A DNA stretch of 64,000 nucleotides, taken from assembly GCF_002846495.1 (NCBI RefSeq), contig NZ_PJNE01000001.1, forward strand, positions 1,178,001 to 1,242,000. The letters run 5' to 3'. This DNA is from Phycicoccus duodecadis. Lineage in GTDB: Bacteria; Actinomycetota; Actinomycetes; Actinomycetales; Dermatophilaceae. Numbering within the stretch: position 1 is the stretch's first letter; each line of letters begins with the position of its first letter. The translations under genes and the position numbers were made by a program. Shown in pieces: positions 50,581 to 59,037 of the stretch. The notes beneath the pieces are model-generated. The model was not told where the DNA came from. It saw only the letters and a program-made list of their open reading frames with translations, and made no database searches.

Positions 50581-50619
50581 CCTTGACTCCTTCGCGGGGG
50601 GATCCATCTCGTGCTCGTG

Positions 50620-50648
50620 ATCTTGCTTCACGGGGCCCGAGTCGGCAA
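50620..50648 (-). promoter_or_regulatory. Candidate coxSLMG promoter
   Basis: On the minus strand TTGCCG (50648-50643) and CAAGAT (50625-50620) are spaced by 17 bases, about 40 bases before the coxS start. It is downstream of the xdhC hairpin, supporting a separate unit. Confidence 0.45.
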
Positions 50649-50710
50649 GGGCTTCCGTCGAAGGTGGCGACCGGGCACGACCGCGCCGTTTCCCGTCAGG
50701 AAAGTCCGGA

Positions 50711-50729
50711 CCGTCCCGGGGTGGGACGG
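50711..50729 (-). terminator. Hairpin after xdhC
   Basis: CCGTCCC (50711-50717) and GGGACGG (50723-50729) form a 7-bp stem with a 5-base loop, 6 bases past the xdhC stop. It probably ends the coxD-coxE-xdhC transcript. Confidence 0.5.
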
Positions 50730-50735
50730 GGACGC

Positions 50736-51884
50736 TCAGGCCATCCCGTGGTGGTGGATGGGCCCGCCGACGTCCTGGAGGCGCGACCCGCGCCCGCCCC
50801 ACTGGAGGGCGACGATCTCGGCCGCGATCGACACGGCCGTCTCCTCCGGCGTGCGCGCGCCGAGGTCCAGACCGATCGGGCTGGACAGCCGCGCCAGCTC
50901 GGTGTCGGTGAGCCCGGCCTCGCGCAGGCGCTCGAGGCGGTCCTCGTGGGTCCGCCGGCTCCCCATCGCGCCGACGTAGGCGACGTCGTCGAGCCGCAGC
51001 GCGACCTGCAGGACGGGCACGTCGAACTTGGGGTCGTGGGTGAGGACGCACACCACGGTGCGGGCGTCGACGCGACCGGCCCCGACCTCGGCCTCGAGAT
51101 AGCGGTGCGGCCACTCGACGACGACCTCGTCGGCGGCCGGGAAGCGGCTGTGGGTGGCGAACACCGGCCGGGCGTCGCAGACGGTGACGCGGTACCCGAG
51201 GAAGGAGCCGACGTGCGCGACGGCGGCCGCGAAGTCGATGGCGCCGAACACGAGCATCCGGGGCCGGGGGGCGAAGGCCGAGACGAAGACACGCATGCCC
51301 TCGCCGCGGCGCTCGCCGTCGGGCCCGTAGGTGAGGGTCTCGGTGCGGCCGGCGGCGAGGAGGCCGCGCGCGTCGTCGGTGACGGCGCCGTCGGCGCGCG
51401 GGCTGCCGAGGCTGCGGGGCGGGTCGCCGTCGGGGGCTTCGGTGTCCTCGGGGCGGACCACGAGCCGGCGCCCGAGCCACGCGGGGTCGGGGTGCTCGAT
51501 GACGGTGGCGACGGCCACGGGGCGGCCGGCCGCCACGTCGTCGGCGATGGCCCCGAGCTCGGGGAAGGTCTCCTGCGAGATCGGCTCGACGAAGACGTCG
51601 AGGATGCCGCCGCAGGTCAGCCCGACCGCGAACGCGTCGTCGTCGGAGACGCCGTAGCGCTGCAGCACCGGGGTGCCGTCGCCGACGACCTCCTGCGACA
51701 GCTCGTAGACCGCGCCCTCGACGCAGCCGCCCGACACCGATCCGACGGCCTCGCCGCCGGGCCCCACGAGCATCGAGGCTCCCGCGGGGCGGGGCGCCGA
51801 GCGGAAGGTCGCGACCACGGTGCCGACACCGACGGTCTCACCCGCCCGCCACCAGCCCATGAGCTCGTCCAGGACGTCACGCAC
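50736..51884 (-). CDS. XdhC/CoxI family maturation protein
   Basis: Molybdenum-hydroxylase maturation factor of 382 residues. The family binds molybdopterin cofactor and helps its sulfuration and insertion. The N-terminal XdhC_CoxI domain shows [22 protein letters not shown]. The C-terminal Rossmann-like domain has [19 protein letters not shown] and [13 protein letters not shown]. The GTG start at 51884 overlaps coxE by eight bases. In this cluster it should serve the adjacent CoxSLM complex. Confidence 0.93.
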   Translation of the reverse strand: MRDVLDELMGWWRAGETVGVGTVVATFRSAPRPAGASMLVGPGGEAVGSVSGGCVEGAVYELSQEVVGDGTPVLQRYGVSDDDAFAVGLTCGGILDVFVEPISQETFPELGAIADDVAAGRPVAVATVIEHPDPAWLGRRLVVRPEDTEAPDGDPPRSLGSPRADGAVTDDARGLLAAGRTETLTYGPDGERRGEGMRVFVSAFAPRPRMLVFGAIDFAAAVAHVGSFLGYRVTVCDARPVFATHSRFPAADEVVVEWPHRYLEAEVGAGRVDARTVVCVLTHDPKFDVPVLQVALRLDDVAYVGAMGSRRTHEDRLERLREAGLTDTELARLSSPIGLDLGARTPEETAVSIAAEIVALQWGGRGSRLQDVGGPIHHHGMA

Positions 51885-53010
51885 GTGCCACCACCTCCGT
51901 GAGCTGCTCGAACGCCGCCATCGAGTGGCCGGCGACGAAGTCGTCGACGTGCGGCAGCACCGCCATGATGCCCCCCTGCACGGGCTCGTAGCCCGTGCGG
52001 CCGCGGTGCGGGTTGGCCCAGACCACCCGGTGGGCGACCTGCGCGAGGCGCCGCACCTGCTCGCCGAGGGCCTCCGGCTGGTCGCGCTCCCACCCGTCGC
52101 TGAAGATCACGACCACGGCGCCGCGGGCCATCCCGCGTCGCCCCCAGCGGTCGAGGAAGACCTTGAGCCCCTCGGCCAGTCGGGTCCCGCCGGACCAGTC
52201 GGGGACGGCCGCGCCGGCCGCGACGATGGCGCGGTCGGGGTCGCGCTGCAGGAGCGGGCGGGTGATGTGGGTGAGGCGGGTACCGAGGGTGAAGACCTCG
52301 GTGGGGACGTCGGAGACGCAGTAGGTGTGGGCCAGCCGGACGAGGGCGTCGGCGTAGGCGCTCATCGAGCCCGAGACGTCGATGAGCAGCACGACGCGGC
52401 GGGGCCGGGTGGTGCGGCGGCGCCAGGCGACCTCCCCCGGCTCGCCCATCCGGCGCAGCGTGGCGCGCAGGGTGGCGCGGGCGTCGACCTGGCCGCGGCG
52501 AGCCCGCTCGTGGCGGTGGGCGCGGCGGCGTGGGGCGCGTGGGCGGAGCGAGCCGAAGAGGCGTAGCAGCTCCTCGCGCTCGGCGCGCGAGAGCTCGGCG
52601 ACGTCACGATGCCGCAGCACCTCGGTGGAGCTGGCGGCGGCCTTGACCACCTCGGTGTCGTCGCCGCCCTGGCCCGAGGCGTCCTCGCCGGTGAGGTCGG
52701 CCTGCGACATCTGGCGGCGCAGCGGCTCGCGCGCCTTGGTGCCGGCCCGGGTGCCGCCGAACCACTCGGCGAAGACCAGGTCGTGGCGCTCGAGGTCGGC
52801 GGGCGACCCGCAGAGGGTGCCGCGGCCCGCGTGGTAGACCGCTGCGGGGTCCTCGAGACCCGCGGCGGCGACGGCCTCCAGGTAGGTGCGCTCGCGGTCG
52901 GCGGTGACGTTGACCCCGGCCGCGCGCAGGGCACGGGCGAAGCCGAGCAGCACCTCGTCGGCGCCGCGGACGTGCTCGGCGGCGTCGAGGCGGTGCTGGG
53001 CGATGCTCAC
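51877..53010 (-). CDS. CoxE-like VWA-domain protein
   Basis: VWA-containing protein of 377 residues, the CoxE family that acts with the AAA protein CoxD in molybdenum-site maturation. The MIDAS motif DVSGSMS (about residues 210-216) is intact, with Thr in SGGTRL and Asp in FSDGWERD downstream. The N-terminal half is helical and Arg-rich before the VWA domain. The GTG start at 53010 lies 25 bases after the coxD stop. It cannot be a sensor kinase or integrin-like protein in this setting. Confidence 0.92.
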   Translation of the reverse strand: MSIAQHRLDAAEHVRGADEVLLGFARALRAAGVNVTADRERTYLEAVAAAGLEDPAAVYHAGRGTLCGSPADLERHDLVFAEWFGGTRAGTKAREPLRRQMSQADLTGEDASGQGGDDTEVVKAAASSTEVLRHRDVAELSRAEREELLRLFGSLRPRAPRRRAHRHERARRGQVDARATLRATLRRMGEPGEVAWRRRTTRPRRVVLLIDVSGSMSAYADALVRLAHTYCVSDVPTEVFTLGTRLTHITRPLLQRDPDRAIVAAGAAVPDWSGGTRLAEGLKVFLDRWGRRGMARGAVVVIFSDGWERDQPEALGEQVRRLAQVAHRVVWANPHRGRTGYEPVQGGIMAVLPHVDDFVAGHSMAAFEQLTEVVARA

Positions 53011-53035
53011 GCGGGCTCCGTCCGGGGCGCTCGGC

Positions 53036-53926
53036 TCACGGGGTGAGGAGCTCGTCGAGGGCCTTCTTGACCCGCTCGGCGTCCTCGCGGTACTTCACGG
53101 CGACCCCGAGGGTGGCGGCCGCGGTGGCGGTGTCGAGGGTGCGGGTGCCGAGCTCGTGCAGGGCGCGGGCCCAGTCGAGGGTCTCGGCGACGCCGGGGGG
53201 CTTCAGCAGCTCGCGGTCGTCGCGGATGCGGTGCACGGCCCGCACGACCTGCTCGGCCAGGGCCGCGGGCACCTCGGGGGCGCGGGTGCGCACGATGGCG
53301 AGCTCGCGCTCGATGCCGGGGTGCTCGAGCCAGTGGTAGAGGCAGCGCCGCTTGAGCGCGTCGTGCAGCTCGCGGGTGCGGTTGGAGGTGAGGACCACCA
53401 CCGGCGGGGTGGCGGCCGCGACGGTGCCGAGCTCGGGGATGGTCACCTGCCAGGTCGAGAGGACCTCGAGCAGGAAGGCCTCGAACTCGTCGTCGGCGCG
53501 GTCGACCTCGTCGATGAGCAGGACCGCGGGCGCCTCCCGCAGGGCACGCAGCACGGGCCGGGCCAGCAGGAAGCGCTCGTCGAAGAGGTCCGCCTCGAGG
53601 GCCTGGACGTCCTGGGGCGCACCGGCCGAGGCCTCGAGGGCCCGCACGTGCAGGATCTGGCGCGGGAAGTCCCAGTCGTAGAGGGCCTGGCTGGCGTCGA
53701 TGCCCTCGTAACACTGCAGCCGGATGAGCGGCAGGTCCATCGACTCGGCCAGGGCCTCGGCGAGCGCGGTCTTGCCGGTGCCGGGCTCGCCCTCCATGAG
53801 CAGCGGCCGGCCGAGGCGCAGCGAGAGCCAGGTGACCGTCGAGAGGGCGTCGTCGGAGAGGTAGCCCACCTCGCCGAGCGCGGTGGCGAGGTCGGTCGCC
53901 GAGTCGAACGTCGTACGGGGGTCCAT
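53036..53926 (-). CDS. CoxD-like MoxR-family AAA ATPase
   Basis: AAA+ ATPase of 296 residues of the MoxR/CoxD type, which acts as a chaperone in maturation of the Mo site. Walker A EGEPGTGKTAL is near residues 46-56, Walker B LLIDEVDRAD near 135, sensor-1 VVLTSNRTRELHDALKRRC and the arginine finger follow. The start chosen is ATG at 53926 (MDPRTTFD); a GTG at 53974 would add 16 residues without a ribosome site. It is immediately upstream of coxE. Confidence 0.92.
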   Translation of the reverse strand: MDPRTTFDSATDLATALGEVGYLSDDALSTVTWLSLRLGRPLLMEGEPGTGKTALAEALAESMDLPLIRLQCYEGIDASQALYDWDFPRQILHVRALEASAGAPQDVQALEADLFDERFLLARPVLRALREAPAVLLIDEVDRADDEFEAFLLEVLSTWQVTIPELGTVAAATPPVVVLTSNRTRELHDALKRRCLYHWLEHPGIERELAIVRTRAPEVPAALAEQVVRAVHRIRDDRELLKPPGVAETLDWARALHELGTRTLDTATAAATLGVAVKYREDAERVKKALDELLTP

Positions 53927-54011
53927 GGGCCCAGCATCACCCACCGGGGGCCGGTTCGGAAGGAGCACTCTCACAGCGGACGGGTCGGCTGTCGAGGGGG
54001 TGCCGTGCTGG

Positions 54012-54341
54012 TCAGCGCAGGCGGGCGAGCGCCGAGGCCAGCTCCGCCACCCCGACGACCGCGAGCACGACGGTCAGCGCCAGCGGTAGCCGCGCGTCGG
54101 CGAGCACCGAGAACCGGGGGTCGTGCGGGTGCTCGCGGGCCAGGCGGCGCGAGCGCAGCGCCGACGTCACGACCCAGCCGGCGAGGACGGCCACCAGGGC
54201 CAGCGGGACGACGACGGTGGCGCCGAGGGTGTCGACCGTCAGCCGGCCGACGGTCAGGGCACCGACGCCCAAGGCCAGCCCGGTGCGGCGCCAGGCCAGC
54301 GTGGTGCGCTCCTGCTGGGCACCGCGGTCGGCCCGGGTCAT
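54012..54341 (-). CDS. DUF202 membrane protein (second)
   Basis: A 109-residue protein of the DUF202 family (YidG/YidH-like). The conserved ERTTLAWRRTGLALGVGAL segment near residues 11-29 is the family signature, and three membrane helices are predicted. Function is unknown. Its ATG overlaps the stop of the preceding DUF202 gene (ATGA). It ends 85 bases before coxD. Confidence 0.9.
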   Translation of the reverse strand: MTRADRGAQQERTTLAWRRTGLALGVGALTVGRLTVDTLGATVVVPLALVAVLAGWVVTSALRSRRLAREHPHDPRFSVLADARLPLALTVVLAVVGVAELASALARLR

Positions 54342-54718
54342 GCGACGACGCCGCCCAGCACGGCGCTCACCGCCAGCACGACCCCCACGACGACGAGGGC
54401 CACCACGACGACGGGCATCGCGGGGTTCGACGGCAGCGGGGTCTCCTCCCGCATGGCGCGCTCGATCCGCATCCAGCCGCCGAAGGCCGTCACGGCCACG
54501 ACGATGCCGGCCAGGGCGAGGAGCGCCGACAGCAGGCCCTGGACGGTGTCCTGGAGCGGCAGGTCCAGGGCGTCGAGGGCCGCGGCCCCCGCGAGCAGCG
54601 CGAGCCCGGTGCGGATCCAGGCCAGGAAGGTCCGCTCGTTGGCGAGCGAGAACCGCGCGTCGGGGTCGGTACCGCGGCCGTAGACGCTCGCCGGCCACCG
54701 CTTCTTCTCGCTGTTCAT
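54338..54718 (-). CDS. DUF202 membrane protein (first)
   Basis: A 126-residue DUF202/YidH-like membrane protein. The signature FSLANERTFLAWIRTGLALLAGAAALDAL is at about residues 23-51, followed by two more hydrophobic helices. In this window it lies 7 bases downstream of the MocA-like gene and overlaps the second DUF202 gene, so the three form an operon beside the molybdenum cluster. A link to the hydroxylase is plausible but not shown. Confidence 0.92.
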   Translation of the reverse strand: MNSEKKRWPASVYGRGTDPDARFSLANERTFLAWIRTGLALLAGAAALDALDLPLQDTVQGLLSALLALAGIVVAVTAFGGWMRIERAMREETPLPSNPAMPVVVVALVVVGVVLAVSAVLGGVVA

Positions 54719-54725
54719 GCCCTCA

Positions 54726-55325
54726 TCATGGCGAAGCGCCGGGCAGGTCCTGGGGGGTGTCGGCGTCGTGCCCGGTGGCGAGGTCGCCGCACTCGACCGG
54801 CCGCGGCGGGTGGGCGGCCAGGTAGGCGCGCGCCCCCCGGTCGCCGGTGGCGGTGGCGGCCACGCCGTCCCAGTGGTCGCGGCCCAGCACGACCGGATGG
54901 CCGGCGGTGCCGGCGAAGGCGGCGCGCAGCAGCACCCCGGGACCCAGGCCCCGGCCGGCGTTCAGGACCCGGCGGTACACGCGGGTGCCGACGTCGGGCA
55001 GGTCGACCAGGGTGACGAGGGCGGCGTCGACGTCGGGCGGTGCGGTGGCGGCGAGGTCGCGCAGCCCGGCCCGCAGCGAGGCCCCCATCCCCTCGTCCCA
55101 GTCGTTGGCGACGACGACAGTGGCGCCGGCGGCGGTGGCGGCCGGCTCGGCCTCGGCGGCGGAGGCCCCGAGGACCACGACGACGCGCTCGAGGCCGGCG
55201 TGCAGCAGGCGGTCGAGGGTGGTCTCGAGCAGCGTCGGCCCGTCGGGGTCGGGGCGGACCAGCGCCTTGGGGCCGCCCATCCGCCGGCCGGCGCCGGCCG
55301 CCAGGAGCAGGCCCACGGTCGTCAT
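54726..55325 (-). CDS. MocA-like molybdenum cofactor cytidylyltransferase
   Basis: Nucleotidyltransferase of 199 residues, MobA/MocA family. The N-terminal LLLAAGAGRRMGGPKALV is the nucleotide-binding loop (about residues 6-23). The VVVVLGASAAEAE and ANDWDEGMGASLRAGL segments and VDLPDVG fit MocA, which converts Mo-molybdopterin to the cytosine dinucleotide form used by CoxL-like enzymes. Its position upstream of the cox genes supports that role. Confidence 0.9.
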   Translation of the reverse strand: MTTVGLLLAAGAGRRMGGPKALVRPDPDGPTLLETTLDRLLHAGLERVVVVLGASAAEAEPAATAAGATVVVANDWDEGMGASLRAGLRDLAATAPPDVDAALVTLVDLPDVGTRVYRRVLNAGRGLGPGVLLRAAFAGTAGHPVVLGRDHWDGVAATATGDRGARAYLAAHPPRPVECGDLATGHDADTPQDLPGASP

Positions 55326-55387
55326 ACGGCCAGCCTGCCACGGCGCTCGACCGGCCGCGGGCGCCCGCGCTGGCTACCGTGGGCCCG

Positions 55388-56491
55388 ATGGTGCACACCC
55401 TGAGCGCGCGTGACGCCCGGCGGGTGGCCGTGCGGGCGCAGCTCCTCACCGCCGACCGTCCGGTGGACGCCCTCGAGCTGGTGCGGCACCTGACCCTGGT
55501 GCAGATGGACCTCACGGCGCACGTGGCACCCAACGCCGACCTGGTGCTCTGGAGCCGGCTCGGGAGCGCCTACTCCCCCGACGTGATCGACGACCTGCTG
55601 GTGTCGCGGGCGCTCGTCGAGGTCGAGGGCTACCTGCGCCCGGCCGAGGACGTCGCCCTGTTCCGGGCCGGGATGGCCGCCTGGCCCGGCGTCGAGCCGC
55701 TCAGCGAGTGGCGGCGCGAGCTCGAGGCCTGGGTCGAGGCGAACCGGGCCTGCCGGGAGGACATCCTCACCCGGCTCCGTTCGGAGGGCCCGATGCCGGC
55801 GCGCGAGCTCCCGGACACCTGTGTCGTGCCCTGGCGCTCGTCGGGGTGGACCAACAGCAAGAACGTGCAGCGGATGCTCGACCTGATGGAGCAGCGCGGC
55901 GAGGTGGCGGTCTCGTCGAGGGAGAACCGGGAGCGCACCTGGGACCTCGCCGCGCGCGTGCACCCGGACGGGCCGACGGTCCCGTGGGAGGAGGCCGAGG
56001 CCGAGCGCGACCGCCGGCGGCTGGTCGCCCTCGGCATCGCCCGGGCGCGGGTCACCTTCCCGCCCGGGGAGCCGAACCACGTCGGAGCCGCGGGCGAGGA
56101 GGCGGTCGTCGAGGGGGTGCGTGGGCGCTGGCGGGTCGAGCCGCGCTACCTCGAGGGGTCCTTCGGGGGCCGGACCGCGCTGCTCTCGCCGCTGGACCGG
56201 CTCGTCCTCGACCGCAAGCGGATGGCCGAGCTGTTCGGGTTCGACTACCAGCTCGAGATGTACAAGCCGGCCGCGCAGCGACGCTGGGGCTACTTCGCGC
56301 TGCCGGTGCTGCACGGCGACCGGCTGGTCGGCAAGGTCGACGCGCAGACCGACCTGGCCGCGGGGGTGCTGCGGGTGCACGCCGTGCACTGGGACGACGA
56401 GCCGACGGCGGCGATGCGCGACGGGGTGCGGCGCGAGCTGCGTTCGCTGGCGGCCCTGCTCGACGTCGAGATCGCCGACCCACCCGACTGA
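55388..56491 (+). CDS. AlkX/YcaQ-like DNA glycosylase (HTH_42 family)
   Basis: A 367-residue winged-helix protein of the HTH_42/AlkZ-like family, monofunctional DNA glycosylases that unhook interstrand crosslinks. The catalytic Q-hydrophobic-D motif is QMD (Gln39-Asp41) in LTLVQMDLTAHVAPNADL, the YcaQ/AlkX form rather than the QxQ of AlkZ. The SPLDRLVLDRKRMAELFGFDYQLEMYKPA segment is a strong family marker. ATG at 55388. It is divergent from the MocA gene. Substrate is predicted from the family. Confidence 0.85.
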   Translation: MVHTLSARDARRVAVRAQLLTADRPVDALELVRHLTLVQMDLTAHVAPNADLVLWSRLGSAYSPDVIDDLLVSRALVEVEGYLRPAEDVALFRAGMAAWPGVEPLSEWRRELEAWVEANRACREDILTRLRSEGPMPARELPDTCVVPWRSSGWTNSKNVQRMLDLMEQRGEVAVSSRENRERTWDLAARVHPDGPTVPWEEAEAERDRRRLVALGIARARVTFPPGEPNHVGAAGEEAVVEGVRGRWRVEPRYLEGSFGGRTALLSPLDRLVLDRKRMAELFGFDYQLEMYKPAAQRRWGYFALPVLHGDRLVGKVDAQTDLAAGVLRVHAVHWDDEPTAAMRDGVRRELRSLAALLDVEIADPPD

Positions 56492-56518
56492 CGCGTGGCC
56501 GGGCGGCCCGCAGGGTTG

Positions 56519-57193
56519 CTAGGCCGAGGTCCGCAGCGGCTCCAGGGCGGCCAGGACGAGGTCGAGGCCGAACATGAACTCCTCCGTCGGGTCGTAGCCG
56601 GCGGCGACGAGCCCCGCGGCGGACTCGTTGAGGTAGGGGAACTCGTCGTCCGGCAGCTGGGGCAGGAAGACGTCCTCGGTGATGCCGGAGAACTCGTCGG
56701 CGGTGTCGAAGGGCAGGCTGGCGGCCTGGAGGGCGAAGCCGTAGACGTAGACGTCGAGCAGCCAGTTGGCGTGGGTCGCCATCACGACCGAGAAGCCCGC
56801 TCGGCGCAGGCACGAGGTGACCGCTTCCCGGTGTCGGAGGTGGGCGAGCCCCGGCGTGGTCCGCGACTCCATCAGCCCGACCGCCCACGGGTGGCGGGCG
56901 AGGACCTGCCGGGCCGACTCCGACCGCTGCCGCATCGCGGACTGCCAGTCGGCGCCCTCGGGGGGGAGCTCGATCTCGGCGAACACGACGTCGATCATCG
57001 CGTCCAGCAGCTGCTCCTTGTTCGCGACGTAGTGGTAGAGCGACATCGCGCCGGCGCCGAGCGCGTCGGCGAGGCGGCGCATGCTCAGCCCCTCGACCCC
57101 CTCCCGGTCGGCCAGCCGGATCGCCTCGGTCACGACCCGCTCCCTGCTCAGCCCCGCGTCCGACGCTGGGCCGCGCTGCTTCCTCCCGGACAC
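56519..57193 (-). CDS. TetR-family transcriptional repressor
   Basis: A 224-residue regulator with an N-terminal HTH (SRERVVTEAIRLADREG, MRRLADALGAGAMSLYHYVANKEQLLDAMID, about residues 16-60) and a C-terminal TetR_C-like ligand domain (RHPWAVGLMESRTTPGLAHLRHRE). The chosen start is GTG at 57193 with GAGGAG upstream; an ATG at 57271 would lie inside the operator. It is divergently transcribed from the quinone oxidoreductase gene, and both share a GTAC-repeat operator, so it probably represses itself and that gene. Confidence 0.92.
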   Translation of the reverse strand: MSGRKQRGPASDAGLSRERVVTEAIRLADREGVEGLSMRRLADALGAGAMSLYHYVANKEQLLDAMIDVVFAEIELPPEGADWQSAMRQRSESARQVLARHPWAVGLMESRTTPGLAHLRHREAVTSCLRRAGFSVVMATHANWLLDVYVYGFALQAASLPFDTADEFSGITEDVFLPQLPDDEFPYLNESAAGLVAAGYDPTEEFMFGLDLVLAALEPLRTSA

Positions 57194-57214
57194 GGGTCTC
57201 CTCTCGTCGGCGGC

Positions 57215-57243
57215 TTGACGATCGTACGCCGTACGGTCATAGT
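57215..57243 (+). promoter_or_regulatory. Promoter of the quinone oxidoreductase gene
   Basis: TTGACG (57215-57220) and CATAGT (57238-57243) are spaced by 17 bases. The candidate -10 overlaps the TetR operator, a typical repressed arrangement. The start point would be about 58 bases before the GTG codon. Confidence 0.65.
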
Positions 57244-57266
57244 ACGTCGTACGACGTACGCTGTAC
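57224..57266. promoter_or_regulatory. GTAC-phased TetR operator
   Basis: GTAC tetramers occur at 57224, 57231, 57242, 57249, 57256 and 57263, mostly 7 bases apart. The central 57242-57259 is a perfect 18-bp palindrome. It lies between the divergent TetR and oxidoreductase genes and overlaps the promoter. Confidence 0.75.
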
Positions 57267-57307
57267 GACAACAGCGCCAGCCGCCGCAGACCTCAGGAGG
57301 ACCGACA

Positions 57308-58345
57308 GTGGGAACCGAACAACGACCGGCCGGGGCACCCCCCGCACCGGAGGCCGATGACCTCGGCACCGACCGGATGCGAGCCGCGGTCCGGCACCGC
57401 TACGGGCCGCCGTCGGTGGTGCAGACCCGTGAGGTCGAGCGGCCCCGGGCCGGCCGGGGCGAGGTGGTCGTCCACGTCGGCGCGGCCTCCGTGCATCCCG
57501 GCGACCACTTCGTCACGACCGGCGAGCCGTACGTGGCGCGCCTGGCCTTCGGGCTCCGCCGGCCGCGGCACGGCATCCTCGGCCGGGACCTCGCGGGCAT
57601 CGTGGCAGCGGTCGGGCCCGGTGTCACGACGCTGCGTCCCGGCGACGAGGCCTTCGGGTGGAGTACCACCGGAGCGCTCGCGCAGTACGCAGGCGTCCCG
57701 GCCGAGCAACTCGTGGCCGTGCCGACCCGCCTGTCGGTCGCGGCCGCCGCGACCGTCCCCACGTCGGGCATCGCCGCGTTGCAGGGGCTGCGCGACAGCG
57801 CCGACCTGCGTCCTGGCCAGACGGTGCTGGTCACCGGGGCGTCCGGCGGCGTGGGCTCCTTCGCGGTCCAGATCGCCAAGGCCTTCGGCGCGGAGGTGAC
57901 CGGCGTGTGCAGTACCCGCAACCTCGAGCTGGTGAGGGCGCTCGGAGCCGACCACGTCGTCGACTACACGAGCACCGACATCACCCGCGCCGGCCAGCGG
58001 TACGACGTCATCCTCGACCCGGTCGAGGCCCAGCCGCTGGCCGACCTGCGCCGCGCGCTGACCCCCACCGGCACCCTCGTCCCCCTCAGTGGACGCGGCG
58101 GCCGGTGGCTCGGCCCGATCCCTCGGATCGTCGCCGCCCGTGCGCTGTCCGTCGTCACCCGCCAGCGGCTGAGGCCCCTGGTGTCGGTGGCGAAGCGGCA
58201 GGACCTGCTCGCTCTGGCCGACCTCCTGGCCACCGGTCAGGTCACGCCGCTCGTCGACCGCACCTACCCCCTCGACGACGCGGCCGAGGCCCTCCGCTAC
58301 GTCGGCGCGGGCCACACCCGGGGGAAGGTCGTCGTCCTCCCCTGA
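57308..58345 (+). CDS. Zinc-independent NAD(P)H:quinone oxidoreductase-like MDR protein
   Basis: Medium-chain reductase of 345 residues from a GTG at 57308, with AGGAGG upstream. The N-terminal GroES-like domain (MRAAVRHRYGPPSVV) is preceded by about 23 non-conserved residues. GRDLAGIVAAVGPGVTTLRPGDEAFG lacks the Cys/His zinc ligands of true alcohol dehydrogenases. The Rossmann loop is VTGASGGVGSFAVQIAKAFGA. It is controlled by the divergent TetR protein, so it may reduce quinones or other electrophiles that are the inducers. Confidence 0.88.
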   Translation: MGTEQRPAGAPPAPEADDLGTDRMRAAVRHRYGPPSVVQTREVERPRAGRGEVVVHVGAASVHPGDHFVTTGEPYVARLAFGLRRPRHGILGRDLAGIVAAVGPGVTTLRPGDEAFGWSTTGALAQYAGVPAEQLVAVPTRLSVAAAATVPTSGIAALQGLRDSADLRPGQTVLVTGASGGVGSFAVQIAKAFGAEVTGVCSTRNLELVRALGADHVVDYTSTDITRAGQRYDVILDPVEAQPLADLRRALTPTGTLVPLSGRGGRWLGPIPRIVAARALSVVTRQRLRPLVSVAKRQDLLALADLLATGQVTPLVDRTYPLDDAAEALRYVGAGHTRGKVVVLP

Positions 58346-58443
58346 CGACCGGGCCCTCGAGAACCCGCCTCACCCCGACCCGACGCACTCCCTGACCGGC
58401 CGCCACCCCGGCGGACGGCCCATCCCCCCGAAAGGCAGAACCG

Positions 58444-58929
58444 ATGACCATCCGCACCGACACCCCTCGCCTCGCCGACAGCCCGCACATCCCCGTGCAG
58501 GCCAAGCTCGCCGCCGCCTGGACGAGCTTCATGTTCCTCGTCATCTACATCGACTACTTCCATCTCTACCAGCCCGGCGAGATCGACGTCATCCGCGGCG
58601 GCGACATCTTCGTCTTCGAGATCACCGGGACGCTGGTGACGATATTCTTCGCGCTCATCGCGGTCCCGACCCTGATGGTGCTGCTCTCCGTGACGCTGCC
58701 CGCCCGGGTCAACCGCGCCACGAACCTCGTCGTCGCTGCGCTCTTCATCCCCATCTGCGCGTTCAACGCGGCGGGGTCCTCCTGGGATTGGGCCCTCTAC
58801 TACGCCGTCACGATCGGGGTCGAGGTGGCGATCCTCGCGTTCATCCTGCGCTCCGCCTGGCGGTGGGCCGCTCCGTCGCAGCGCGACCTCGTTGGCGCCG
58901 ACCGCTCGGCGGCCCGCGCGGGACGGTAG
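58444..58929 (+). CDS. DUF6326 family membrane protein
   Basis: A 161-residue protein with about four membrane helices (SFMFLVIYIDYFHLY, LVTIFFALIAVPTLMVLLSV, LVVAALFIPICAF, YYAVTIGVEVAILAFIL). The opening VQAKLAAAWTSFMFLVIYIDYFHLYQPG fits the DUF6326 family; the function is unknown. AAAGG lies 8 bases upstream of the ATG. It follows the oxidoreductase after 98 bases and precedes the UvrA-like gene. Confidence 0.8.
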   Translation: MTIRTDTPRLADSPHIPVQAKLAAAWTSFMFLVIYIDYFHLYQPGEIDVIRGGDIFVFEITGTLVTIFFALIAVPTLMVLLSVTLPARVNRATNLVVAALFIPICAFNAAGSSWDWALYYAVTIGVEVAILAFILRSAWRWAAPSQRDLVGADRSAARAGR

Positions 58930-58958
58930 GCAGGTGCGCCGCCGACCACCACGGTGAC

Positions 58959-58988
58959 CGGCCCGGGTCAGGCGTCTCGTCCGGGCCG
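58959..58988 (+). terminator. Inverted repeat after the DUF6326 gene
   Basis: CGGCCCGG (58959-58966) and CCGGGCCG (58981-58988) form an 8-bp stem with a 14-base loop. It lies between two plus-strand genes and may terminate the upstream transcript. Confidence 0.4.
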
Positions 58989-59037
58989 CCCATCGTCTGA
59001 TGGTGTCGAGCGGGAGGCGAGCGGCTAGACAGGGGGT

